From the NCBI GenBank assembly GCA_951799445.1, contig OX637290.1, positions 26,034,987 to 26,098,986 of the forward strand: DNA of 64,000 bases. Reading direction: 5' to 3'. Below are positions 13,507 through 24,545 of the stretch, piece by piece (positions within the stretch are counted from its first letter, which is position 1; every line of letters begins with the position of its first letter). The stretch comes from Pseudisothecium myosuroides. Lineage: Eukaryota > Streptophyta > Bryopsida > Hypnales > Lembophyllaceae. The position numbers and the translations under genes are program-made. The notes under the pieces are model-generated. The model was not told where the DNA came from. It saw only the letters and a list, made by a program, of their open reading frames with translations, and ran no database searches.

Positions 13507-14290
13507 GGCAATGAAGACCGTACCCCAGTTATCAAAGAATATTTGCAAGCTGAACATCAATTCGTTAAATTGGCAGAATTCCATTTCCTGGGCACGCAGA
13601 CTGAAAAGGAAATGTAGACCAGATCTAGTATTTGGAGCTTTGCGTCGACGTATGACACCATTTTTGTCGCTGGAATCACGTCAATTTAACGAAGTCGATG
13701 ATGCCAATATTTACCTCACATGATCAAGGTATGCAGTAACTTGCAAATTATGTTTTGAAAACCATATCCAGAATGCCATTACCAAGTCCAAACATCACCA
13801 AAACGGTAAAACCTGCAGTATTGGAAATACTGAAACGAGTGAAGTCAAACAGTCGGTGCCTGGAAGGGCAAGTGCGCACTCGCCTCTTGTCGAATCGCGA
13901 TGCCGAGACTTCTAATGAAATCTACTTATTATCAATCTCGTTAAAGTGGTGCCCCAGAAATAGTTTCAGACATCTACACTAAGCTCCAAAAACTTGGACT
14001 GGTTTAGATTTTTTTATTTTTTTATTTTTTTATTTTTTAAATTATTTTAACGACACAAATTAAACGGAATTTCATTGCAAAGAATTAATATACAGCACCG
14101 GCCAGCCACAAGTGGCCTGCCCGGGCGAGCCGACTGGTTTAGATTTTCATTTCAGTCTGCGCGAACGCCATGAAGTGTGAGAAAGTCGGGGAGAAAGTAC
14201 GTAGTCGAATTCCGCCAATTTAACGAAATTGATGTTAAGCTTGCAAATAGGTTTTGACAACTGTGGTACGGTTTTGATTGCCAATGCCTG
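13507..14290. repeat. Inverted repeat pair 3' of the bHLH gene
   Basis: About 80 bp at 13507-13586 (gaccgtaccccag ... ttgcaagctgaacatcaatt ... ttaaattggcagaattc) recurs in inverse orientation at about 14212-14290 with roughly 80 percent identity by eye. A third, weaker copy of the caatttaacgaagt block lies near 13688. One arm overlaps the stretch where a third bHLH exon would be expected. Confidence 0.65.
14012..14131 (-). mobile_element. Short retroposon (SINE or truncated LINE 3' end)
   Basis: A 120-bp insert is flanked by a direct repeat of 15 bases, gactggtttagattt, at 13997-14011 and 14132-14146. It starts on the plus strand with T-rich TTTTTTA repeats, i.e. a minus-strand A-rich tail. 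It contains ccgtttaatttgtgtcgtt and a GC-rich ccggccagccac segment. Long target duplication plus 3' tail is the hallmark of LINE-machinery retroposition. The body resembles the 3' ends of plant L1-type LINEs, from memory. Confidence 0.75.
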
Positions 14291-14410
14291 ACTTGAAGCC
14301 ATTGCAGATGGTAAACGTTGAACTGATGTTACTTTCATTTACGTCGAAAACGTCGAAAATATAAGAATCAGCGGAAAGCAGGGTGAGGGGTTTTGAGAGC
14401 ACTAACTGAC

Positions 14411-14916
14411 CTTGACAGTGATGTTGCATATGAATTTGGTGACCGCCTGGGTGACGCTGCACCGGAGGACGTCCAATCCCAGCGACTCCAAGGACGCCAT
14501 GAGCCCACTGTGGAAGTTGGGAATCTGCTCGCAAATCATCTCGATGACGATGTCGCCCGTGGAAAGTTCCGAGTGCACGTAGAATCGCTGCACGCAGTCG
14601 CTCAGGAACTTGGGGACCGCCTGCGCAGAGCTTTCATTGCTGGCCTTCACGTCGCCGTCGCCTTCTTCCACCAAAGGCCGCTTGCTGTTCGATTCCACCC
14701 ACGACGACGGGGGGCCGTTGGGTTCCACTGGCGGCAACATGACGGCCAGCGAGCCGATCTTCTGGATGATGCGACTCAACTTCGCGCCCGGCGCCTGCTT
14801 CGCACAAGCCATCGCCTGCTCGGCAACTTTGCGCATTTCTTCAGAGCCTCCTCCTTCCTATGTTGCAGACTCTTCACCAGCTTCATACTGTCTTCCACGA
14901 TTGTGGATCGGTCCCG
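14411..14916 (-). CDS. bHLH gene exon 2 (helix 2, linker, ACT-like region)
   Basis: Acceptor ttccag precedes CGGGACCGATCC; donor is AAG|gtcagt at 14410. The first part encodes helix 2 and KEEALKK; the frame then shifts at the T-run 14836-14838 and continues as MRKVAEQAMACAKQ. A linker follows, then a segment GDIVIEMICEQIPNFHSGLM...LGLDVLRCSV typical of the ACT-like fold at bHLH C-termini. Exon 2 ends before the fold would be complete, so at least one more exon is expected below 14400. Confidence 0.75.
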
Positions 14917-16608
14917 CTGGAAAATAAATTCATTACGTACCCCGACCGATCAGACAAGAATCACGACATTGCAAGACCTCTAGAATCGACCGCATACCCA
15001 ATACTTAATCATCCCAAAATGACAAGCTCCAGGATTTATTAATGATATTCTAAATGTTCAGTTATTGCGAAGCGAGAGCTCGATAATACATACGAGGATG
15101 AAACAATTCAACATGACCTGTGCCATCGATGAATATATCAGACAATGCTCAATCACAACATTGCAACAAATCTAGAATCGATCTCATATCGAACACGTCC
15201 GAACTCATTCCAGAATCTCCAGGAGAATCAGTACTTTCAATGTTCAAACGAGCGCTAGAATTTAATGTACGAGGATGAAACAATCCACCATTAGTAGACG
15301 ACGATGACCTATCCGTTGCACACTGAATGTAGTGGTGGGGGTGTAACACCAGAGTTAGAGTTTGAGAATGTCGAATAGAGAACCCCCTGCAAGGTCAATT
15401 GAGGCTGGCAAGTTTTATCTCAGTTGTGTGTTTGGGGGAGAAAGCGTGGTGTGTGGTAGTTGTGACAATTGACGCATAGCTGTGGATTCTTTGTGTATGA
15501 AGAGCACGCAAGAGATTGGGGACGGGAGGAATTGTGAAGGGAGCTGCAAAAGAATGAAAAATTCACTCACTTTGGAGCTGGGGGGGAGCAGGGACTCTAA
15601 GGCCAAGAACTTGACCGCCATGTCGTCTCTCCGGCATCGCTCGCGCACGACATGCTCCACCTTGTCGAAGTAGCGCGTCCTCTGCGTGCGACTGTTACCC
15701 ATGGGCGACGCATCCTTGCTGGTGCGGCAGCGCTTGGGCGCCCGATAACACACCTGCGGACCAAAACCTAAGTGGAGCGGAGGCGTCATCACGACCTGAT
15801 CTTTCAACTTCATATCCGCGGGAAGAATCTTCGGCACCATGTGGGCCACGGCGGACACCAGCGAGGGCGACAGATTCGCAGGGATCGGCGTGGCATCCCA
15901 AACCTTCGACTTCCCAGCGCCCGCAGCCGCAGCTGCAGGCATTTTGAACTCACCCCCTTTGCCACGCGCTCCGGCACCGCGTCCCTTCCACCCCGCCTTG
16001 CGATCCGTGACCACCGTGACGGACGGCAGCGGCGATTCAGAACCTCCCTTCGGCCGTATCAACACTGGTTGCTGCGCATTTCGGATGGGGTGGCGAGCAG
16101 CAAAGCTTAATTCGTGCGCGGGGTTAAGCCCTTGGTGCGCGACGGATCCAACGCCACACATTGAATTCGGCCTGATCCCTTGTGCGGGTGGGGTAGACGG
16201 GAAGACAGGCGACGAGGAAACAGTAACAGCGTGCGCAACAGTGTCCACATCCCGGTTACCATAACTGTGGTCCTCGAAAATCTCGGGCAGCCCGTCGAAA
16301 AGCTTGTGGACGCTACTATTGTCGATGTCGAGCTCGCACAGCGTCTGGCTTAATACGGAGTTGTACACGCTGGGGGTGAAGGTGCTGCAAACGCTGTTGT
16401 CGTACGTGAAGTCCATGGGGTGTGGGGAAGGCGTTTCCGTCCACGACGCGGAGCAGGCTTGGAACATTTCCCTGACCTGCTGGGCGCTCTCGAAATCTCC
16501 CGCCGCCGGCTCGGAAAGCGATTTTGAAGCGCGCTCCAGGGTGGATAATTCCGAAAGGTGGGCGTCGTCTTCCGATGCCGGCAATGTGTCCCACAAACTC
16601 CAGTGCAT
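14411..16608 (-). CDS. bHLH transcription factor with ACT-like C-terminus (partial model, one apparent frameshift)
   Basis: This is the only convincing host gene. Exon 1 (346 codons) ends in AAA|gtgagt and exon 2 starts after ttccag; both junctions are phase 0 and together they restore a complete bHLH domain. Basic region HVVRERCRR has the His-Glu-Arg spacing of E/G-box binders; helix 1 runs to LLPPSSK, and helix 2 begins DRSTIVEDSMKLVKSLQ. The protein should be a nuclear, dimeric DNA-binding regulator. The DRSTIVEDS helix and an ACT-like tail resemble the group containing RGE1/ZHOUPI, but orthology is inference. Exon 2 is 506 bp with one frame break at about 14836-14838; adding one base gives 169 whole codons, so a single-base loss (biological or assembly) is likely. 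The final exon was not identified. Confidence 0.8.
15571..16608 (-). CDS. bHLH gene exon 1
   Basis: Starts at ATG 16606-16608 (MHWSLWDTLPAS) and runs open for 346 codons to the donor gtgagt. The region is GC-rich, unlike the surrounding DNA. Residues about 215-235 contain an Ala/Gly-rich stretch and basic patches. The bHLH basic region and helix 1 occupy about residues 315-346. Long open frames on the opposite strand here (15839-16264, 16304-16867) are shadows of this exon. Confidence 0.85.
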
Positions 16609-17990
16609 TTCACCTGCAAGACTTCACACCGTCGTCAAACCAGGAACGCTAGATCGTGCTGGTTCCACCACTTCAAGGTGGGTCGCGGCGAATGGTGGGA
16701 ATTGGGAGGAGCTCGTGGACTCGCACGAGCTCGCTCGTACCTCCAGAGCTTCAATGGCGAAACACTATGTCGACAGAAAGAGAAAAACGCCGACACTGCA
16801 TGTAATAACTGCAGGCAAGCTGGCTCGTTGCGTGCAGAGGCGCGACGCTAGCAATAAATTGCAATAATTCACTAAATTGCGAACAAGGAAAGTTTGGTAT
16901 TTTCCGTGAGAAACAGAATCTTCCTGGTGGCACGTCACTTTCGTAAACAAAGAGGACCCCGCGGCTCTCTCAATCTAGTACTCCCCCAATTGCCACCTCT
17001 TCCTCGCCCTCCGCTCGATACTTCAAGACCAAGCGAACACCAGACGGTACTATGCATACAACTTGCGCAATACCCCAGCTCGCTCGTTTTGGCACAGCAC
17101 GACTCATACCATCACTGATAATCGACAGTGAGCAACGGCCAGCCATCGTTTCGATAGAACACCTTTTCCAGGGCCACTTGGGTCTGTTGGCCAACAGAAT
17201 TCCACCCCCGCCTACTGCAGTCCACTGCCTACAAGATCAAAGCGACATACTACGTACCAAGGTCATGATTCTCCTAGCCTCCACGCAGACTACGAAAGCC
17301 CCAGAAGCCCGAAAACGAAGTCAAAGAGTCCTTCACGAGCAGTAAGTTCGCAGTGTAACTTGAAGATAAGATTGCCTGCATTCGGAGACAACATCACTGG
17401 GTTCCAGAACCACCCCGCACGCACACCAGCAAGCACACTCCACACTGTTACCCAGGTCCAACACCGTAATTCTCCCACAGCACGACCCTCGAGGCAGCTA
17501 GCGCGAGCCCCCCAAGGAGCCCTACTGGTAGCTACAATAGCTAGCTCCTCTGTTTGGTTGGCAACAGACAACAGCTCCAGGCACTCAGAGAGCCGGCTGA
17601 CAGGAGGGTCTCAGCAGAGTCCCTAGCTAGCTTGGCTTGGCTTCGCACGGCACGGCGGAGACAGGTGAAGAAAGTTGAGGTTTAACTTACTGCGGGTGCA
17701 GGAGGTTGGTCTCTTCGGGAATTCGGCCTCCAGGCTGTTGGTCGTATTTATTGGCCACATGATTCCAGTTGCGGGTGGGCGTCGGCATGCATGCTGGAAA
17801 GCAGGGTTTGGTCGTAGTTCCCGTCGAGACACGTGAGCGAGGCGTGGGGCTGGCGACCCCACCAGTCCAGATAAATTAGGGGGGCAAGAGCGTGACTGAC
17901 GCGAGGGGAAGTTCAACAGGCACGCTGCCACCAGCAAGAACAAGAAAAAAGCTGCTGTAGCAGCAGCGCCAAGGTAATCTCTTCTATTAA
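16609..17990. promoter_or_regulatory. GC-richer upstream region of the bHLH gene
   Basis: This is the 5' side of the minus-strand gene. Composition resembles the gene rather than the flanking repeats. Several short frames overlap on both strands, none with a recognisable domain. It presumably contains the promoter and 5' leader, possibly with untranslated exons, but I cannot place a start site. Confidence 0.35.
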
Positions 17991-18677
17991 GTTTGCATGG
18001 TATATTCTTCTATATTTGGGTGCCATATTTGTTTGTTTGTCAATTGTCATAGTGAGATCTCCCGGATCGTGCGTCCCGCGGTCGCATGCTTGGTACCATC
18101 GGAAAGCCCTCAACGAGGAGGAGTGCACGGGGTTCGTTTCGTGGTGTTCCGACTCACGGTGGGAAAGTTATGGATTTTTGAGTTATTTTTTGTTCTTAAA
18201 AATTGCTAAATTATGTATCTATTGAAGGGTGTGTCGAATTATCACGTTCTTGGTACCGTTGGAAAGCCCTTGTCGAGGAGGGATGCACGGGCTTTGCTTC
18301 GTGGCATTGGGACCTACGGTGGGAAAGTTGTGGATTTTTGGTTGAGTTATTATTGGTTTTTTAAATGATTTTTATTTTTGTTTTGGGTGTGGCAACGGCA
18401 CAAGGCTACACTAGTCCATACCTTAAGTTTGCGGTTGTTTGTTTTGTTTTATTTGTTACGTTCAGATCTCTTACACCGTGTGCCCTCTGGTGGTGTGCTT
18501 GGTACCATCGGAATGCCCTCGGCGAGGAGGAGTGCACGGACTTTGTTTCATGGCATTTAGAGCTATGATGGGAAGTTATTGAATTTCAAAGTTTTTATTT
18601 ATCAAAAAATTAGAAAATTACTTTTAATTACATTTTGGCTATGGCAACGGCACATGGTACAGTAGTTCATACCTTAA

Positions 18678-20116
18678 CCCCTAAAGCACTGTTGTTCCTT
18701 TGGGGGACAAATGGGATTTCAGGCAGGAACCTATGGGCTAAATTTTTGTCATTATTTTTTGAAACTTTTTTTGAAGATAGAAAAACTGATAAGCTTTGTA
18801 GGAATATAGTTTTTTTCACAATTGGTGCCCGGGAACAAGAGTTATGCCCAAATAAGCTCAAAATAGGGGACCCCGGGTACACAACTTATATATTATATAC
18901 TAGGATCATCGGCATTAAAATGGCTTAGAAGACAGCTTTTATAAAAATTATATCAAATTAAAAAGATCAAAATGTTAGGTGAAGACCAAATTAAAAAAAA
19001 AATGTAGAAAATGTTGGATTGCATACATATTAAAAAAAAACTCACAAAATATATGAAGAATTGAAACATCTAAGCATAGTTTTTAAAATTCTATACAAAT
19101 AGTTTCTTCCAATTAAAATTAAATTTTTATTAAAGAATCCAAAAAGTTGGGTAGCTTGTCCCATGATAAATGTATTAAAAAAACTCATATAATTAAGTTT
19201 TTAATGCTATTATTGTCTTCAAAAAATATTCATTTCCATTTATGTAATTACATTTTTGGATTCCTTATTAAAAGGACTACAAGAATTTTCTACATTAAAA
19301 CAAATTATATCCCTTGAGATTAGACTAAAATGCATTATAAGTGATTATAATCACAACCATATAATATGGAAGTTGCGTATTCGAGCAGGGGACAGGGGGC
19401 AACAAAAAAAAATTTGCAAAGATTTTAATTTAAAATTTATTTTTTCCCCTTATAGATTATATTTTTGTTTATCTCAAAAGCTTTGATTCATTTCATTTGG
19501 ATTTGTTTTGAAAAAATTATGGGCATTCTTGTTTTTCAGGCAGTAAGAGCATCTTCTTGAAAAAAATAACTCGTAGGATTCATTTCTAAATGCAATTATT
19601 TCAATTTTTCAATTTTTTTTTTGGGAATGGTTTAGTTTACTTGCTTGAACAATCTCACCATTGGAATTAGGGCATTTTAATTCCATCTAGAAGATATTAA
19701 TATTTTAGATTTTCTTTCTATCTTGTACCTACTTCTGCTTAACAATTTTTTTAAGAATGATAACTAAGTTTTATTTAATTTTTTTTTCCCTAGACTCTCA
19801 ACTCAATTCTCCACTATAAAGGTTTAAAAATCAAAACTCTGTGGTGCAAAAAATTTAAGTTAAAAATGTTCAAAGTCAAAAAATCCAGTCCCGCAATGTG
19901 CTGAAAAATTTGTTTTTTCCACTTTAAACACAAATATCTTGCAATTTGTGCAGTTAAAAATTCTGAAATTTTTTCCATACTTTTTAATACTAATTATGTG
20001 TAAGATCCTACAGTTAGATGTGAAAAAAAACAATTAAATTCTTTTTTTACTCTTTGCTATAGAAATGACAATTTTTAGTGTTTTTTGGCAGAAAAAAGGC
20101 CTCGGTCCTTTCGGGG
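18678..20116. mobile_element. TTAA-flanked element, 1,439 bp, inside the satellite
   Basis: Termini CCCCTAAAGCACTG and GGTCCTTTCGGGG are bounded by TTAA at 18674-18677 and 20117-20120. Other satellite units read cataccTTAAgtttg at this place, so removing the element and one TTAA restores the repeat unit. No transposase frame is present. Confidence 0.9.
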
Positions 20117-20397
20117 TTAAGTTTGTTTTGTTACGTTGAGATCTCCCAAACCATGCGTACCCCAGTGGCGTGCTTTGTACCATCGGAAAGCCCTCGGTGA
20201 AGAGGGGTGCACGGGCTTGGTTTTGTGGCATTTGGAGGTATGGTGCAAAAGTTGTTGATTTTTGAGTTATTTTTGGTATAAAAGGACTTTTTCTTTTGTT
20301 TTGGCTATGGCAATGGCATAGGATACACTAGTCCATACCTCAAGACAGGCTTCTTGTTTGTTTTATTTGTTTGTTACGTTGACATTTCTCGGACCAT

Positions 20398-20559
20398 CAC
20401 TAGAAGAAACCCACGTTGGTCTAAACAAAAATGTGGGGTGAAATTTGTTGAGAACCATGTTTCCAACGCAAAATTCTAGGATTCCAGTGTTGAAAACATG
20501 GTTCTCAACAAATTTCAGCCCACATTTTTTGTTTAGACCAACGCAGGTTTCTTCTAGTG
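20398..20559. mobile_element. CACTA-type foldback miniature element, 162 bp
   Basis: The element starts CACTAGAAGAAACC and ends GGTTTCTTCTAGTG. It folds back almost fully, its arms containing ggttctcaacaaattt and its complement. It interrupts the satellite unit, which elsewhere reads ggaccgtgcgtcc here. Flanks are CAT on the left and CGT on the right, a 3-bp duplication of CGT with one transition, as expected for CACTA transposons. Confidence 0.85.
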
Positions 20560-23128
20560 CGTGCATCCTCCGGTGGCATGCATGGTACGATCGGAAAGCC
20601 CTTGGTGAGGAAGGATGCACGAGCTTGGTTTTGTGGCATTTGGATTCCTGGTGAAAAAGCTATTGAATTTCAAAGTTTTTAAGAATAAATTTTTTTTGAA
20701 AAATTACTTTTATAATTGTTTTGATTGTGGCAACGACAAAGGGCACACTAGTCCATACCTTAAGTTTGGCTGTTTGTTTTGTTTTGTTTGTTAGGTTGAG
20801 ATCTCTTGGACCGTGCGTCTCCCGGTCACATGCTTAGTACCGTTGGAAAGCCCTTGGTGAGGAGGGGTGTATGGGCTTTGTTTTGTGGCGTTTGGATTTA
20901 CGATGGGAAAGTTATTGAATTTCAAAGTTTTTATTAAATTAAAAAATTAGAAAATTATTTTTTGGCTGTGACAATAGCATAGGGCACACTAGTCCATACC
21001 TTAAGTTTGGCTATTTGTTTTGTTTGTTACATTGAGATCTCCGAGACCCTACGTCCCTTGGTGGCATGCCTGGTACCATCGAAAAGCCCTTAGCAAGGAG
21101 GGGTGCACGGGCTTTGTTTCGTGGTTGTTGGACCCGCAATGGGAAAGTTATGGATTTTTTAGTTATTTTTTAATCTTAAAAATTACTAAATTATGCTAAA
21201 TTATGTATCTTTTGAACTATGTATCAATATGTCACATTCTTGATACTGTTAAAAAGCCCTTGGTGAGGAGGGATGCACAGGTTTTGCTTTGTGGTGTTTG
21301 GACCTATGGTAAGAAAGTTATGGATTTTTGAGTTATTTTTGGTTTTCAAAATGACTTTTATTTTTGTTTTGGTTGTGGCCGATACAGGGCACACCAATAT
21401 CACTGAATAAGTGTAGCGGAGTCTACTTTTTGGGTCGCAAAAATGGACGCAGTTGTAAGTCCCATCCATGAAAATTGGAATTGGCATTTGTTAAAGAACA
21501 AATGAAAGAAATTCAACTAGGAACTTCAAGCAAGCATCCATAATTTAAGTTAAGCTTTTTGTTTTGTTTTGTTTGTTACAGTGAGATCTCCTGGATTGTG
21601 CGTCTCCTAGTGGTGTTCTTGATACTGTTGGAAAGTCCTTTGCAAGGAAGGGTACATGGGCTTTGTTTTATGGCGTTTGGACCTACAATGGAAAAATTAT
21701 TGAATTTCAAAGTTTTTATGAATTAAAAGATTAAAAAATTACTTTTACTTTTATTTTGATTGTGGCAATAACACAAGGCACAATAGTGCCATTGAAGGAA
21801 AAGACAAAAGCAAATATTTATCAGCGTAACATTGTTAACAGGGCTTATGCATTCCTCCTTGAAGGAGGGATAATTCTTTTGTAGATACTGTGAGCTCCCA
21901 CTTTGTCACTTGGGACTCGTAGATTTTTTTTAAAAATTTTGCAAATTAAAGATGATAAAAGTATGCAAAAAATCATAAAAAGAGTGTAGAACCAAAATAG
22001 GATTGTGTCATACCCATTATAGTATTTGATCTAGTTTTGTATTTATATGTAGAATTCCCCCAAACCTCGCTTGGAAATAGAGTAGAAATCATAAGATAGC
22101 GGGATTTGTTGGATTTGAGTTACTTAGCTCCAAAAGGCTAAATCCTACCATGAATGTGGTTATTTATGGCTAAGTCGGTCCAAGGGATCCACAATGAGGC
22201 CACTAGGTTGGATCCTACAGTTAGATTTTAAATTCTCCATTAGATCGATGAATTTCCCCCAAACCCTTGATTATTAGCATGTAGGAGTTACCAACTCAAG
22301 ACGGGCCCGTGGAAGAATATATTGCCCAAGAATGGTATTCTAAAAAATTCCCATGCTAGGAGTCCAACAACAAAATCAATTCGTCAAAATTCCCTCATTA
22401 TCAAAAGATTCTCGCACGATCAACAATTTAAAGAGACGGCCCATTTGAATATCTACTGACCAATTGTGCCAGGTATGGAATTGCACCTACACATTTTTTA
22501 TGGGACTTTCTAAGAAGCCCCATGAAAATTCCCAGCATCTTTCGATTTGCAGAAGAACTCAAGAACCTTTTCCGAGCGGTCAGTCGTTTTAACCTCCAAC
22601 GGATTTTTTTTGAAAATTACCCAGGTTGCGGTAAAATCTCACTAAAAATTAGACTAATTTTTTTATGTTTATAATGCACTCTAATAAGTTTTGCGACATT
22701 TCGATAGCGGCAAGTACCCGAACCGGCCAAATTCTTTGGGAATTAATCACGTGGCAGGTGCATACAACGGTGAAACGAAGTCAACAAGGAGTCTTTTTCT
22801 ACTCTCTTGCACCTACCAGAGATCCTAGGCTTGTTATTTTACTCAAAATAGGAGACCACCAAGATTTAGAAAATTTACCTCAACTTGGTTTTTAATTTAG
22901 GCTAGCTTACAATGGATTTTTGGTCCCGATTTGGGAGGTTGGATGAATTAAGATTAAACACGGCAATCTAGAGCCAATGGCGCAATCCGTTTGATATTTG
23001 AAGTTGATCTTCAAAAGTTAAGATGTTGGTCTAGCATAGATAGTAGATAGTCAAAATTTAGGAATTAGGATGAAAATCCAAGTTGATAAGGTTACTAGTA
23101 GGAATTTAGGGGGGGGGGCTTTGAAAAT

Positions 23129-23138
23129 CTATATAAAG
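23129..23138 (+). promoter_or_regulatory. Conserved TATA box of element A
   Basis: ctatataaag here has counterparts in copy B (49016-49025, minus) and copy C (42429-42438, minus), each about 1.2-1.6 kb from the TGTGAGC end. Conservation among otherwise diverged copies supports a promoter in a long U3 region. Confidence 0.6.
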
Positions 23139-23620
23139 GCTTCATTTTCCTCTCTAAAATCACTCCTAATACTTGTTTTGGGTCCGTGCGTCCAAGTTAT
23201 TTTGGATATTTTGGCGTTTGAAGCCAAAAACCTCTACGGTGGCACTTTTGGCTCGATTGTTGTTATATTTCAAGCTTTTAAAGGTCCTTGGGGGTCCTTC
23301 TATCATGTTGTGTACTCTTGCATACTAAGTTGTGAGTTGAGAGTCTTTCTTCCTTCGTTTATCTTTGTGAGCTAACTCGTGTGTCTTGAAAGTTTTTTTG
23401 GTGTCTTGCACTAATCCTAGAGTAATCCCTCATCGTACCTTGGCAATGCCGCTTCGAGGGCCTTCAACGTGTGAGTTTGTATTGTGTTTTGTACCCCCTT
23501 CTTGCCTCTTTGTGTTCTAATCTTTTGCTAAAGTTTCCCTTCTTGAGTGCCCCCCCCGGATGGCGAAGCTTTGATCCTCCTTTGTATGTTTTCTTTAAGT
23601 GTATTCTTATCTTCTTTTAA

Positions 23621-24545
23621 CCCCTAAAGTTCCTTGACTATGTTCTCACCAAAAATGCTCCAAAATTGCCATTTCTAGTGCAAGTACCAATTTTTTGAAA
23701 AATATCATTTTTGGACATATGTAACCAGAGAATCTTGTAGTACTTTGGTTTGAGAATATGTAAAAAAAAATTCAGAAATTTCCATTGTGTAGCTTGGAAG
23801 ATATTAGCGTTTAAAGTGACAAAAGTCCTTTTTTTGTCCTTGCGAAAAAACGGGCAGCTGCACTTCACAAGGTCAGATTATTATGAAAGTAATTCCAAAA
23901 TGGTTGTGCTTCTTTGGATTCATTCTTCAGGTCAAGTTGGCTACATGCTTGAAAATTTTCAGATTATTTGGAATTGTATAACATATAGGAAAAAAATAGT
24001 AAGTAGAAAGAAGTAGAGAATGGTTCAAAACACTAAATTGTTAAGAAGTGAATTATGGAATTGAAAAATGCCAATTCCAATGGTTACAATGTTGTATTAA
24101 ACAATCTACATCCTAAAATTTTATTTTTTTTGAAAAATATTGAAAATTGAGTGAAATAAACAACTTCAAAGTTTATTTTAGAGTAGACAATCCATAACTG
24201 CCCGCAAACTAAAAATCCTCATAACACTTGATTCATTGATCAAAATGGAATGATTCAAAGCTTTCCACGTATATATAAATCTAATTAAACAATTTCAAAT
24301 TTTTATTTTTGAAAAAAATGATTTTTTCTGATCTACTGGAACTGCTCGAGTTTATCAACAAACAACATATTAGGCCATAACTTTTGACTCGTATTTTCAA
24401 ATGTCATGAAATTTGATGCATATGAAAGATATTCCTTGTCCCCACTTTCTATAAAAATTTCAGCCCAAAATATGGAAATCTCTAGTCACATGTACCTGCC
24501 CAAAATTTCTATGTTGCCAAAAAACACATGTTGGTCCTTTAGGGG
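23621..24545. mobile_element. TTAA-flanked element family 2, complete, 925 bp
   Basis: Termini CCCCTAAAGTTCC and GGTCCTTTAGGGG, with TTAA at 23617-23620 and 24546-24549. It lies inside element A. Its right part is shared with 1-641 and, inverted, with 63267-64000. Non-coding. Confidence 0.9.

Larger units (their letters stand above)
18045..21790 (+). repeat. Satellite-like tandem array, nine units of about 235 bp
   Basis: A unit with core ggtaccatcggaaagccc, followed by a gcacgggctttg-type block, a gggaaagttatggattttt-type block and cacactagtccatacctt, recurs nine times (cores near 18090, 18250, 18500, 20172, 20581, 20838, 21070, 21240, 21620). Spacing is about 230-255 bp once inserted elements are removed, except two short intervals of about 160-170 bp (first and seventh units). 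These two short units share an extra aaattatgtatct segment. A short unrelated stretch interrupts the last interval near 21400-21540. Confidence 0.85.

Noticed and set aside
14393..14983. A 196-codon plus-strand frame and other long frames at 15772-16867
   Set aside because: They are antisense shadows of the GC-rich bHLH exons; no domain is visible and the minus strand has splice sites and a bHLH motif.
17290..17943. Open frames in the GC-rich region upstream of the bHLH gene
   Set aside because: Overlapping frames on both strands without motif, conserved start or splice signals; composition alone explains them.
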